A DNA stretch of 64,000 nucleotides from positions 1,674,001 through 1,738,000 of the forward strand of contig JAGTXX020000015.1 of the NCBI GenBank assembly GCA_019044685.2, given 5' to 3'. Numbering within the stretch: position 1 is the stretch's first letter; the number at the start of each line of letters is the position of its first letter. The stretch is from Nannochloris sp. 'desiccata' (taxonomy: Eukaryota > Chlorophyta > Trebouxiophyceae > Chlorellales > Chlorellaceae). The notes beneath the pieces are model-generated. The model was not told where the DNA came from. It searched no databases and worked only from the letters and a program-made list of their open reading frames with translations. This document shows, piece after piece, positions 41,653 through 53,253 of this stretch. Position numbers and translations under genes: made by a program.

Positions 41653-43329
41653 ATGCAAACATCTCTGGAGATGCTGGCAGGGAAAGGGTTTACTCTCTCC
41701 AGGCCTAGGGCTGTTCCAAGCCGAACCTCACCTCCCCAGCTTGGACAGAAGGTCCGCTTAGCTGGTGGTCTGCGATCTCATCAGCATCTCAAGGCCTCGG
41801 CTGCAGCTAGATCATTATCGGCTGTAAATGACCAAATTTTCAACAGGAAGGAGGAGCTTGCCGCTCTCAATGAAGTGTTTGATGATAGTCCAAGTGAGCT
41901 GCTTATTCTGCTAGGGCCCGCAAATTGCGGCAAAACAGTAAGTTTTCAGGAAGCCTCTTGATCTTTTGTTGCCGAACTCATCTTGCTTGCTTATTTCAAC
42001 TTCTCCACCTTTCATGACTAAATTTTTGTACTCGTGTCCATGCAGAAACTACTTCAGGAAGTAAAGAAGGATAGGGAGTTAGCCCAAGCTGTAATAGGCC
42101 AAGGCCCTCCTCCTATTCTCTACCTGGACTGTCGTGGAAAAGATATCAGCTCTCCGCGGCAGTTTGCGAACGCCATTAGGCAGTTGATAATTGGAGATGC
42201 AGGTCTTAAGAATTGGTGGGCGGGTATTAAGCTTAAATTCCCTGGGTTCGAGCTAGACTTGGAAAAAATATTCGAGCCCGCGACTGGCAAACGGCCAATG
42301 GAGTCCATCATCGCCTCTTTGACCACATTCTTAGAAGCAACACGGCCTCTGCCTTACAAACCCGTCATTATTATTGATGAAGCCAACGTGCTGTTGGATT
42401 GGCACGACGATCCCGGGCGCACGCAGCTTAAAGCCCTTCTCCGTTTCTTTGTGCGGACGACGAAACAGGAGCACCTGGGACACTTTGTGCTGGCATCTTC
42501 TGAATCGTTTGTGGTTGATTTTCTTGAAAAAGGTAAGCTGAGAAAGTGTCTCAAACTAGCAATGTGTATTGTTGGAACCTACCTACTTGTTTATTTGTTT
42601 ATTTGACTACTTTTTTCCCCACCGTTGCTCCTTCACCTCATATGCTTTCTTTTTCTTCTTTTTTTTAAATTCTTCCTTGCAGAGGGTCTCCACACCAAAC
42701 AATATGTCACTCAAGAAATTGGAGACTTGGCTACCATCGATGAAGCTAAGCAATTTGTCCAGAGCCTCATGCTGTTTAAGAAGGCACCGTCGTCTTTCTT
42801 TGATACGACAGAAAATGGAGAGCAGATTGACATGTGGCCTCGGCTGTATGAAATATGTGGTGGAAATATTGGGTTGCTTGAACGATGTGCAAAGCATTCG
42901 AAACGTCTCAAGAGCTGGGAGAAGGGTTTGAGATGGGTAAGCAAGGATCTTGAAGATGCAGTGAAGAGTGGTCTTTGGCCTAGAGGATTTTCAAAAACTG
43001 GCGGCAGCCGATCCCCGCCAGCATGGACGAAAGAGGACTATAAAACTGTGTTGAGGGAAATTTTTCTAGCAAAGGAGCACAAGCATGCAGTCTCTTTTGA
43101 CAAACTGCGAGTTGAGCCGGGCGAAGACGCGCTCTTGTCGATGGTAGAATGGAACCTGGTGGGGGTGAGAAGAAGATCTAGTTGGGCCAAAGATGTGCCT
43201 GAAACGGTCTTTACTGACCTCAAAGATACGAAACTGGTGATGATGCCTTCTCCTGTAGAATTGTATTTCGTATTGAAAATGCATGAAGATGGAAAGCTGG
43301 ATGCAGAACCTCCCAATGATGATAAATAA
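41653..43329 (+). CDS. Archaeal-type STAND/AAA ATPase (PF01637-like) with N-terminal extension
   Basis: Exons are 41653-41937, 42046-42532 and 42683-43329 (1419 nt, 472 aa). Residues 1-~60 are Ser/Arg/Ala-rich without acidic residues, like a plastid or mitochondrial transit peptide. Then comes the ATPase: FNRKEELAALNEVFDD, Walker A GPANCGKT (~88-95, split from the following helix by intron 1), YLDCRGKDIS, Walker B PVIIIDEANVLLDW and the sensor-like HFVLASSESFVVDFL. After that YEICGGNIGLLERCAKHSK begins a helical lid, followed by winged-helix-like sequence. These features match the archaeal-type STAND ATPases found patchily in algae. The cellular role is unknown. It lies immediately beyond the transposon, divergent from NOP2. 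Confidence 0.85.
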
Positions 43330-44031
43330 ATAAAGAAGTTTTAGTTTTTAGTTTTTCCCTTTAGTCTTTTCCTTACCACTTTCTCTGCTTATATTGTTTT
43401 GTTTTACAGATTAAATTTTTTGAATGTAAGTGTATAACGGCATAGTCAGCGAAGGAGGCAGGGTTCTTATCCCCCCAGCGAGGGCTGTTGTGATTCAAGC
43501 GCTTGGCGGTGGAGGGGTGGTGAAAATGTACATCTTTTAAAACTGGGGTAAAAAGCCAGTGTAACCGCGTCTGAGCAAGGCAGCTCACTCCATACAGCCG
43601 GTACAGTAGTACATGAAAGCGTGGTGACGATTGACTGATGTTTCTTCACCAACTGGTGCTATTAGACAGCTTGGCAGCCACCGGTGGCTGGAGGCGGCGG
43701 GAGCGGCGACGAGAAACAGGCTGGATTTTCTCAAGGCAGCAGCGACTCAGCCAAAAGAACAACGATCGCAGCTGGATACCCAATCAGCTGATGCCGATGC
43801 TTTCATATTATGGATGCTGCTATCAGGGGTGCAGACGCAGCAGCTGCTCAGGAATCGCCTGAGCTATCATCACATGTGATCGGCGCAGCATTGGTGGAGG
43901 GCAGCCCTTGGGAACCTTAGTTATCATCTCCCTTCCGCAGAATTGCTCAAAATGGCGTTTAAATGCCAGTTCCCAGCCATCTCCCAGTTTTTCTCCCAGC
44001 CTTGTCCCACCCTCGATTCAATCGAAATGAT
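43330..44031. other. Intergenic region with weak open stretches only
   Basis: Frames at 43373-43588 (minus) and 43631-43879 (plus, no ATG) are open and GC-richer than the surroundings. Neither has a start or family signature I can support; an old transposon remnant is possible. Confidence 0.35.
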
Positions 44032-44802
44032 AGTGGTTTTCACACCGGGGGTGATTTGCGATAAATCAGGGTGTTGCAAATCAGGCTGCAAATCACGTCT
44101 TGAATCACCTCTCTTATTTGTTGTTATGCGAGGTTCAAGTAGTTTTCGTTAATTTTCACGGCTTTTTGCTATTGTAATTCATGATTCATATGTTCAACTG
44201 CTAAAATGATGGGGAGGGGGGGAGGTAGGGAGTGTAGAGAAGAGGGGTGAATTTGATCACTCATCGGGAGGCATCTCACATGGAAAAGAGAATTGGCCCA
44301 GACCAGGTTGCGCGTTCGGTGCTACAGAATTGGTAAGTTTCTCAATTTCTTCTAGCTGGGCTGCGGATAGCATAGAGTGGAGATTGTGCTGGGAATTGAC
44401 TGGGAGATCACCAGCTGGGGGCAAGGTCGGGAGGAGATGAGGGATTTGACCCGCGATTGATGGCAAACTTTGTTGTGGAGGGTGAACTCCGGGATTGGAT
44501 GCAATTTGACCGGTTTCGCCGGCCCCTTGCAGGAAAAGAGAGAGTTCATCGGCATTAGGTTCAGCCATGATGCTGAAATGAACAGGGAGTGCGTGCAGCT
44601 GGATCTAGCCTCGGAACTAGGTGATTCATAATGTAAATAATATATTTAAGCGGAAAAATATGGGAAACGGAGGCATATAAAGGGTGAATCACCCACCTGC
44701 AAATATTCGTTACTTGAATTCTCCTGGAGAGGAGAATTTGCGCAAATCACCTCCCAAATCACGCGGCAAATCAGAGGCAAATCACCCGGTGTGAAAACCA
44801 CT
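44032..44802. mobile_element. MITE-like non-autonomous DNA transposon, 771 bp
   Basis: The ends are inverted repeats: AGTGGTTTTCACACCGGG at the left and CCCGGTGTGAAAACCACT at the right. Inside each end are several copies of GCAAATCA/TGATTTGC in both orientations (subterminal repeats). A 3-bp duplication GAT flanks it (44029-44031 and 44803-44805). The interior has one 103-aa ORF on the minus strand. The superfamily is not clear: a 3-bp duplication fits PIF/Harbinger or CACTA, but neither the ends nor the target match their norms. Confidence 0.72.
44257..44568 (-). CDS. Small ORF inside the MITE-like element (103 aa, unrecognised)
   Basis: The ATG-started frame MAEPNADELSLFLQGAGETG is followed by a Pro/Gln/Leu-rich middle and a short helix (AAQLEEIEKL), ending EMPPDE. 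The composition is protein-like but unrecognised. It could be a remnant of the parent transposon's accessory protein or a chance ORF. A TATA-like ATATTTAAG (~44640) lies upstream. Confidence 0.35.
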   Translation of the reverse strand: MAEPNADELSLFLQGAGETGQIASNPGVHPPQQSLPSIAGQIPHLLPTLPPAGDLPVNSQHNLHSMLSAAQLEEIEKLTNSVAPNAQPGLGQFSFPCEMPPDE

Positions 44803-45001
44803 GATTTCTCATCTCCCACAGCAAATTTTGGATCTCAAAACTGTTTCGAGCTCTGAACACTATTGACCAGAAATTGGCCTCGTCTTCTATCAAAATTTAT
44901 GTAAATTAAGGAGTGACTACTCTCAAGATTCCCAAATGGGTCTGAAAAGAATCAACTTTTATGCAATTGAAGTGAACAAGTAAATGCCCTTGTCCGGCAA
45001 A

Positions 45002-47353
45002 ATGAAATATATTTGCATCCTTCTCACCGTTTGGGTAACTCTAGCAGTTGCCAGACGTGAACCAAAACGGCCTGTGTGGGCTCCTCAGTACAAGGTATAA
45101 CTTTCAGCTACTTTTCAAAACAAAAACATGATTTCAAAACCGGCCTCCACCAACGATAAACTCCTTTATTTTTTTAATTTTTTTAAACTCTCACCATTTT
45201 CAGGTTTCATGGAACTTTACCATTCCCTATGTCTCCGAGTACCAAGAAACTGGCCTTGTTTACCAATACGAAGCCTTCCAGGACTATGAAAATGCACTTC
45301 AAAAAGTAATTCGAGACGGTGTCGAGACTGTTATTATCAATGTCCAAGATGATACCATGTATGAAATATTCCCTGCTCAAGATAAATATAGTTGTTGGGT
45401 TGGGGATGTACATGGTGGCACAGGTCCAACTCGCCGAAGAACTAGTCGAAAGCTAGCAATGACTAAAATACCGGCATCTCGACAACAACAATTGCACCCA
45501 AGGTTTCAAGATATAAATAGTATTAATGGTAATGATCCTGGCGATCCACCTCCTCAAGAATATCTCGGGTTTATCCTCCCTGACCTTGGTGAAGATCGCT
45601 GGAAATATGCCGGCAGGGAAAAGTACGATACAGAACTTAGAAAATCTTCTTTTTCTTCATCTTCTTCTAATTTCAAGGCTGATGTCTGGGAATGGGATTT
45701 AACTGAAGGCGAAATGGAAATGAAATACACCTTCTATACTGATGCTTCAACTGGGCATCCACTAGAACTCAATATGGTAGGCGTCAATCTTTACACCGGT
45801 GGGCACAAAGATCATTACAACGCGTATTATTACAATTATGAAGCAATAACGTCTGGTGACAGCGGGAGTAGATTCCCTGAAGGTACCTTTGATCCTCCGG
45901 TGGACATTGAATGCACAGACGCAGAATCAAATGCGGCAGCAACACGAATTGGTGGATTAGCAGCGATGGAAGAGCCACGGCAAGCTGGCGGCACCTCTGC
46001 TTCATCTCCACGCTATTCTACACTGTTTTTAACGTTTATGAGACACGTTGTACCCAGTACACACTGGGGTATTAACTCTGAATATGATACTTTCATGCAT
46101 ATACATGGAAGACGGCATGCTAACAGAAAAGAATACCACACCAGGCACGAGTATTTTCAAACAAGTAGAGCGTTTGTTGAAACTTGGAATACTGTTGATA
46201 CTACCACAGCTCCTAGTCCATTTGCTGAAAATAGCTCGTCATCTCGTCAGGTCTATCATAAAAAACATAGAGTAGCGTTGAATCGATTTGCTGACTGGTC
46301 TCGGGAAGAATATCGTTCTCTTCTAGGCTTAAAAAGAAAGAAAGAAAACGAAAGAGGAGAATCACGAGAGCGTCACGTTGCAACGGTTGAAAACTTTACA
46401 TCGACACCACATTTCTTGCCTGCTCAAGTGATCTGGAAAGGAACGCCTGCTGATAGTCCTGTCAAAGACCAAGCCGCATGTGGAAGGTCGTTTTTTTTTT
46501 TTTTTTTTAATATGTTTTTGTCACTCTGCTCTGGCTCACTCAGAGATCTGCCTTTTTCAAACCTGTACTGAATCTTTATTTTCATAATTTCAACTCTTTA
46601 TTAACCTCCTTCTTTCTTTCTCTCTCCTCTCTCTGCTCCAGTTGCTGGGCATTCAGTTCAACTGCCGCTCTTGAAGCTGCCGTCTACCGCACCACAGGCG
46701 CTCAAACTTTACTCTCAGAACAAGAGATGATGGACTGTGGCTGGGAACCACCTGGATCAAATACTGGATGTATGGGCGGAGATCAAGATAGCGCTTTACT
46801 ATGGGCATTACAGCGTGGTGGCGTTGCTAAACTGGAAGATTACCCCTACAAAGGCGTCAACGATTTTTGCCGTAGCAGTAGTAATCATCCCAGAAGCACG
46901 AGCCGTATCGAAGATCTCATCAATGCTAGTACCACGGATGTTATTACTGATATGAATACCAATAGTCTTACTGATATCGCTGAAAAAAATGCTCCAAACA
47001 GGGTGCCTGTCAAGGGTAAGCTTGTAGTACTCCAAGGCGGTGAGCCTGCCCTTCAGGTTGCCTTGCTCTCTCAAGGTCCAATGGCTGTCTCAGTCGACGC
47101 AGAAAGCGATGGTTTCAGATTCTATGCTGGTGGGGTGTATTCTAATCCCGAGTGTGCTACCGCTGCAGCTGATTTGAATCACGCTGTCATTGTCAGTGGC
47201 TATGGTGTCGATGAGGAAAGCGGGGAACCCGTGTGGTTGGTTAAAAATATTTGGAGTCGATATTGGGGGGAAGAAGGGTACATACGGATATCTAGACAGC
47301 CTAATGATTGTGGAATTGCGACAGAACCAATGTATATAGCCACAGATGAATAG
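45002..47353 (+). CDS. Papain-family (C1A) protease with long N-terminal domain, CFAD-like
   Basis: Exons are 45002-45094, 45204-46486 and 46642-47353 (2088 nt, 695 aa). Exon 1 is a signal peptide (MKYICILLTVWVTLAVARRE). A ~200-residue N-terminal domain (WEWDLTEGEMEMKYTFYTD, NMVGVNLYTGGHKDHY) is the type found in Dictyostelium counting-factor-associated protein D. Next come an I29-like propeptide (NRFADWSREEYRSLLGLK) and the peptidase: Gln and Cys in VKDQAACGSCWAFSS (an intron falls inside the Ser codon), His in LNHAVIVSGYG and Asn in VKNIWSRYWGEEGY. The common NSWG is NIWS here, but the catalytic Asn is kept. It is probably a secreted or vacuolar protease. Intron 2 contains a T18-like run next to its donor. 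Confidence 0.88.
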
Positions 47354-47453
47354 AAACAGATCTACATTCACATATATATTTATAATAATTCAATAAAAGA
47401 GTGGAAAAAAAACATTTATCGTTACCGACGGTTTTAGAAGAAAAAAATTAATT

Positions 47454-48207
47454 TTATTTAACCAGGCTTTCGTAATGATTGCCGTTGACATAAAGCAATC
47501 TCACAGGCCGTCTTTTCAACCAATCTTTACCCGGTTTTGTGTATTTCTCCCCATATTTTTGAATGGGAATGAAATTAGAGCCATCTTTCGTCAAATAAAT
47601 ATAAATAGGGATTTTCAACATTTTTGATAACACTAATAATTCCGGCTCCCCGCCCCAAAATGTTGGCGCCACGATCCTTTTACAGTAATTCTGTAATGAA
47701 TCTTCAGCTTCTAAAGCAATGACGGCATCTCCAAAGTCATTACGGCGTTTATGGGTGCGGCAAAGAGCTTCAGCGACGGCTAAACGGAGTTGATCTGCTT
47801 CTTGCTCTTCGGCTGCTGGGCCGAGGATGCGACCTTGGTTACGAGCCATGCCTACCGCAATAGAACGAAACATGCAACGACCGTCAGCTTTGATGTGGAT
47901 GACGCGTAGACCGCGTTCTACCATAGAGCCTGAGCTTGCTCTGCAAGTTTTTGAGGGGAAAGAAAAAAGAAGTGAGCCGCAGGGCGGCAGGATAAAGAGT
48001 GATCAGATTTGAGATTAAAACGTACTTTGATAGGGAGAATAGAGGCATTCCAGCTTGTCGTTCTGGGGTTGTGAAGCTCATGGAAAGGGACGCGAAGATG
48101 GGTTTGGGCAAGGATACCATTTCAAAAGAGAGGACAGAAGAAGGAGCTGCATGTGGACTAGATGTTTCGGCACCAAAGGCCGCCTGTGTAGAAAACTTGC
48201 AGACCAT
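47454..48207 (-). CDS. OTU-family cysteine protease (deubiquitinase-like)
   Basis: Exon 1 is 48026-48207 and exon 2 is 47454-47940 (669 nt, 222 aa). After a ~65-residue Ser/Pro-rich N-terminus comes the OTU fold: IKADGRCMFRSIAVGMARNQ with Asp and catalytic Cys, then APTFWGGEPELLVLSKMLKI, and LLYVNGNHYESLVK with the catalytic His. Residue spacing fits a minimal OTU domain. Such proteins cleave ubiquitin chains; the linkage preference cannot be told. The N-terminus, poor in acidic residues at first, may be a targeting peptide. Confidence 0.9.
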
Positions 48208-48393
48208 TCTGTTAAAAGCACGAATGAGACTATTCTGGAATACGATCTGTATTTAAAATGGCAATCTGTAAAGCAGATTTAGCTACAAATAAGACAAAAA
48301 AAAAGACACCTTTTTGGCCAGTGCACTATATTGTCGTCCAGTCAATTCTCAGCCATTAAAACCCATTTTCATCTTTTTGGGTGAAATTTCATA

Positions 48394-50536
48394 ATGCATA
48401 CACACCGGGCTGCAGGGCTCAGCAATGGGACCTCGGCGCCATTGCACCAAATTCTCAAGATCACTCCAACCTTGAAAATTGCGAAGAATGTACGCACATT
48501 ACGCAGACACGCACACCATCTACCAATCAAATCTCAAGCATATGATTCAATGCAGCCTGAAAACAACGGCACATCTACGAGTAGTCCTCAAAACGTTAAA
48601 AACGCTGCTATTGTGGGTAGTCAGAGCGGCAGCAGTGTCGCCGGTGGTGGTGGTGTCAAAAGCTTAGCAGTCCAACGTTCTGCAGCCCTCGCATCTTTAT
48701 TACGTTCCACTGCCGTCCCAGATGCAGCTGTTGCCAAGCAATTGGGTCTCACTGAAGACTATTTACAAGCTTTAATGGAACTTCCAGGAACTTCGAGCAT
48801 CACAGAATTAAAAACCCGTCTTGTCGCTTTATCTCAGTGGCAGTCTAGTCTTCGTCGAGGTGTTTTACCTACTCCTGGAAGCGTCGATTGGCCAGCAGAA
48901 CCTTTTCGGTCTAAATTCATTGATGTTTTAAAGAAATTAGAGATGCCACGTTTTACGAGACGCTATCCAAAACTGCTTGGCTCGTTGCTGAAACAATTTT
49001 TAGACATGGCAAAAGATTTTGAGGGAGAGCTGTTGGAAGAACAGGCTAAACAGCAACAACAACAAGAGCAACAACAACAGCAGCAGCAACAGCAACAAAC
49101 GTCCTCGCAATCTCCAAATAACAGCGATGATCAACAGTGTCAAAAATCAGAACAGGAGAATAGCCAAAGTGGGATGAGCGGTAACGAAAAAGAAGACCCA
49201 GATGGTCAATCTGAAAAGGCAGATGAACAGGGGAATGCTTCTGGCCAAGAGGGGAAACAAGAAGGGGAGATTCAAATGGAGTTGGAAGACATGGAAGGGG
49301 GGCAACCAGACCCGAACAAGGACGCTAATCCGACTGAAGCTGACCCAAGTTCTACACAAGATAATAGCGGGTACGCTGAGCAGCTGGCGGAGCAAATGTT
49401 GCAGAAATTTGAAGAAAATTGGGCTCCAGCCATGGAAGCGTTAGATACGGCGTCGCAAGCGTTCGAAGATATTGATGGGTTGATGGATGGACCTGAAGGA
49501 TTTGATAATTCGAAATCTGTGTGGCAGCAGAGCGGCTGGCGGGAAGTTGCTGCGTTGCGGAAAAAAACTCGAAGAGTTGCGTGAGTTAAGAGAACTAGTC
49601 CGTTCTTTAGGCCGCGGTGGCGGAAAGGGACCCTTGAAGAAAGCGCCACAACAATTGTATAAAACTGGCGCGCCTCCGGGAGTTATCAGAACGGAACAGA
49701 GCCCTGAAGAGACGAGGGGGTTGACTCGATCTGGCGATCTATCGAGAATGTTGCCCATGGAGGCACACTTGTTAGCTGCAGGGTGGCCTAGAAGAAATAA
49801 AAATATTAGAAACAGTAATAATGGCAATGGAGAAAGAGAATTATCTTCTGTTAATGCTGAAGACGAAGACAGTGGGCTCCCTGGAAAAGAAGACGAAGGC
49901 TCTCGAGCGTGTCGACTTTTATTCATGGCCCGTCGTGCAGAACGTCAATTAATGAGTTACGAACGCACAGGATGGTCTGAAAATGAACCTTCTAGAGTAA
50001 CGGGCCGTTTGGAAATGCGTCCTGCAGCTGAATTGGGTCCAATTATCGTTTGTCTCGATACAAGTGGTTCCATGCATGGCGCGAGAGAAGTTGTCGCCAA
50101 GGCCTTAACCCTAGAATGCATGCGTGGGGCTCATAGACAAGGTCGGAAATGCTTTGTATATGCATTCAGCGGCCCTGGAGATGTCATGGATCTCGAATTA
50201 GGCAATGATTCAGCTTCAATGCTTAGATTATTAAATTTTCTGACCATGTCGTTCTCTGGAGGGACAGACGTCGATGCCCCCTTGGCTTTAAGTTTGGAGC
50301 GTTTGACCCGGGAAGAGTGGGAATTAGCTGATATTTTGATGGTCACTGATGGTGAAATACCTAGTCCTAACGAAGATATTCTTAATAGGCTCGAGTTAGC
50401 GACAGAAACGATGGGGTTAGAGGTGCATGGGTTGTTGGTTGGGCGGAATGTGACAGAGCCGATGAAGCAGTTGTGTACTCATTTGCACGTGTTTAAAAGT
50501 TGGAGTGCTGTTGGTGGGGATGGCATGAACTATTAG
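48394..50536 (+). CDS. VWA-domain protein, ViaA/CoxE-like, with +1 frame break at an A7 run
   Basis: The first frame runs from 48394 to 49584 and the second takes over and ends at 50536. The junction is the A7 run at 49561-49567: in the first frame ...EVAALRKK goes out of register, while dropping one A continues LEELRELRELVRSLGRGGG. The N-terminus is basic and transit-like. A helical domain (~85-225), a poly-Gln stretch (~225-240) and an acidic linker follow. The second part has the VWA domain with MIDAS residues: DTSGSMH, Thr in GGTDVDAPL and Asp in VTDGEI. VWA placement after a helical domain resembles bacterial ViaA, partner of the AAA+ ATPase RavA. The break could be a sequencing indel, a real mutation or programmed shifting. 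Confidence 0.8.
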
Positions 50537-50834
50537 AATACCTTTGTATATAAAGAGTTGTGTAATTCGTGTGTTGCTAATAGTCTTTGATATTACTGCA
50601 AAGAAGAAAAAACGCAGTGCTAACGAACACGCGAGAGCCCAGATATGGGATAGTTCCTCTTGTGAAAAAGTTTAATCAAACTGTGTTATATAAAACGCAG
50701 CAGACAATAAAGGGGAATAATTCAGTAGATCATTTTGAATAGATTCAGACCCTGCGGGGCTACAAACCCTGAAACCAGGGGTATACTTTTGCTAGAACTA
50801 ATTGTGATTGATAACGACGGATAAAAGCTTTGAA
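50537..50834. other. Spacer, nothing recognised
   Basis: 3' side of the VWA gene, including TGTAAT ~30 bp after the stop, which resembles the TGTAA polyadenylation signal of green algae, and the 5' side of the SBP gene. Confidence 0.4.
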
Positions 50835-52178
50835 ATGACTTGGCAACCTTCAAAATCGCAAGGGAACAGTAAGAAAATATCTTGTAAAGTAAGTTCTATC
50901 TTAAGATTAGCTAAACCGTGATTCTTAATAAAAATGGGACAGTCACAACTCCAAGATCATTGGATTGCTTTGCATTTATTCTTCTTAACCAGGTATTAGA
51001 ATGAAATATCCCAATTTGCATTTATCTGAAAACCATATTTCATTGTCGTGAAGGTGGTAGGATGTCAATACAATATGGAGTTTGCTTTGAAATTTTATCA
51101 ACGGAGCCGGTGCTGCCCCGACCACGCCTCGATGGCTTGTGTTTTTCTAAAGCTAGCAGATGGATCAATTGATCACTGCCGTTTCTGTCAGAAATGCGGC
51201 AGATTTCAATCTTTATCAGAATTTGATGGCAGTAGGAAATCATGCCGTAGGCAGCTATTAGAGCACAATGAGCGAAGAAAGCAAGCCCGCCAAAGCAAGC
51301 CCTTCAAAAAGACATACGTACAGACAACAGCTGGAGCCTCAGCCCCATATTCTGCCCCGACAGAAGATATCACGAACTATAAGTCCCCATTTATGGCACC
51401 ATCACATATTCTGCCTACACTTGCCCCACGAATACCATCCTCCACTACAGCCGGACCGACTGGCAATGACTGCGGCACCAGAGGGAATGGCCTACCTCAA
51501 GAAGAGCCCACCCTCCTTCCTAGCGGCGAGATATTAAAATTTAATTGGACAACACTCTTCCCCAACGCACCTACGTACGTCATACCACCACTCATCTCTA
51601 CTCCTGCTGCCCAACCTCTGGAACCCTCTACTGCTGCTGCTGCTATGCACGCTGTCTTGCAATCGTCATTTAGGCAAGAACATCCAATTAAAGACAAAGC
51701 TCGGATAGTACTACCCCCGCTACTAACAGGCACCGCAGATACAGGAGGTGATGATATTTTAAATTTATTTTATAGAGAATTTCCAGTGGAAGATGACCCT
51801 GTTGTTGCGCTTCCATTTAAAGAAGAGGGTCGCTTGCTAAATGATGATGAAGAGACACCTCCTCTGCCTCCTGGTATAGATTGGTGGTCCCCTCCGAAAG
51901 AGAATCAATATCAACAAGAAGAGCCTGATTATTTAGGTGATCACATGCAAAGTGCCCCGCTGCCTGTGATCGCTCCGCTGGCTGCACATGTTTCTCCTAT
52001 TCAGCAATCTAGAGAAGGAGTAGGAGGGCAGCTGCAGCAACATCCACCGCTGTCGCCTCGATTATCAGAAGCATTGGCTGCAGCGAGTTTTACAGAATAT
52101 GGAGTACATTATTCAAATTTAGGTCAGTATGTGTACCGAGAATTGTTTGACAGGGTCAAGAGTAGAATGCATCCATAA
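50835..52178 (+). CDS. SBP-box transcription factor
   Basis: Exon 1 is 50835-50888 (MTWQPSKSQGNSKKISCK) and exon 2 is 51054-52178 (1179 nt, 392 aa). The SBP domain spans ~17-95. The first zinc site is C-x4-C-x16-C-x2-H (SCKVVGC ... RCCPDH), with its first Cys coded by the separate small exon. The second site is CRFCQKCGRFQSLSEFDGSR, then KSCRRQLLEHNERRKQARQ with the basic DNA-binding/nuclear signal. In site 2 the usual His after CGRF is Gln. The rest is Pro/Ala/Ser-rich with acidic patches, probably activation sequence. SBP factors bind GTAC cores and are confined to the green lineage, which dates this genome to Viridiplantae. Confidence 0.9.
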
Positions 52179-52310
52179 TCCAAATTCGTCATGTTTTATT
52201 TTTCTTTATTTCTCATGTAAGCTTACATTGAACTTCTATAAATACTTCAGCCAAGTATCTACGAAAGAAATCTGCGTTCTAAGTTTTCTTTATTTCACAA
52301 AAGAAATATT

Positions 52311-53048
52311 TTATATTTTGTCGAGGAGGGGTACAATCAACTTCTCAAAACTATTAGCTGCATCAGAAACAGTATCAGCAAGTAAGAAAAATCCATGGCC
52401 ACGTCTTATATAGCAGCGATTCTCAGGGTAAGAGTATTTGGTGAATAAATCTTCGAGCGCTACCAAGTCGGACGGAGTTGAAAATAAAGTTTCCTCCTCA
52501 GAAATAGGCATTCCAGCTGTAACTGCAGCTTGTAGACCTGCTCCTTCCGCTAATGCATGGCCATGTACAGCCACACGGGGAGCTTGCGACCAGCCGTAGC
52601 GGGAACAACTATCAGAGGCCAATGCAGCAAAATGAAGAGGGGCGTCGGAGCTGGGGCGAGCGCTCGGGTTGATAGATTTATAATTGGCAGCCCATTGATT
52701 ACGATCAAAACTTGTAAGAAGCACAAAATCACACGGAGTTAATGGATCCCCAGGGTTTTTACCTGATTTGCTAATAAATATATTTGTCGTTTGATCATTG
52801 CTGCTGCCGCTGCCGGGATGGGTTGCATCTCCGGGTGATGATGAGAGCTCAGAAGCTCGTAATGCACAGTTTCCCCCGACCAGTCCATCGTTTAATATTG
52901 GTATCACACCTAGCGTCTCTAATTTGCTTTGTAGTTTTGCAAGTTGTAGTAATTCAGCTTCAATTTCGGAGTTCAGGATGTCGTGATCGCCTAGATAATT
53001 TGATTCAAATTTAATCCGCGGTTGCTCTTCTGAGATTATTTCTGCCAT
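52311..53048 (-). CDS. Class II aldolase/adducin-like domain protein
   Basis: 245 aa from the ATG at 53048 (MAEIISEEQPRIKFE); the frame is open further upstream, including another ATG at 53096. Residues ~90-235 match the aldolase II/adducin head fold: DFVLLTSFDRNQWAANYKSI, DAPLHFAALAS, the metal-site-like VAVHGHALAEG, SDLVALEDLFTKYSYPENRC and IRRGHGFFLLADTVSDAANS. The HGH pair and the later GHG histidine are consistent with a zinc site, so it may be an enzyme (sugar-phosphate aldolase/epimerase-like), but the substrate is unknown. The N-terminal coiled segment (~18-45) is extra. Confidence 0.78.
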   Translation of the reverse strand: MAEIISEEQPRIKFESNYLGDHDILNSEIEAELLQLAKLQSKLETLGVIPILNDGLVGGNCALRASELSSSPGDATHPGSGSSNDQTTNIFISKSGKNPGDPLTPCDFVLLTSFDRNQWAANYKSINPSARPSSDAPLHFAALASDSCSRYGWSQAPRVAVHGHALAEGAGLQAAVTAGMPISEEETLFSTPSDLVALEDLFTKYSYPENRCYIRRGHGFFLLADTVSDAANSFEKLIVPLLDKI

Positions 53049-53253
53049 TTCAATATTGATGGATACTGAACAAATAATCAAAACTTTGTAAATCATGAAT
53101 TTAAATGAAGAATTAAAATCTCTCTCAAGAGTCTGACCCGCCGCCACCACCACCACTACCTTTTCCTCTCCTTCTAATTTTATTCTTTCTATGGGGTACA
53201 GCGAGTGCTACTCAACTCTTTGGTTTACAAGCATAGATATCTACTACTTCAAT

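Noticed and set aside
43631..43879. 82-aa open frame with protein-like composition
   Set aside because: No ATG start, no partner exon found and no family pattern; kept only as a weak note.
49561..49568. Canonical -1 ribosomal frameshift heptamer A AAA AAC
   Set aside because: The heptamer is not in the required reading phase, and the needed change is +1, not -1.
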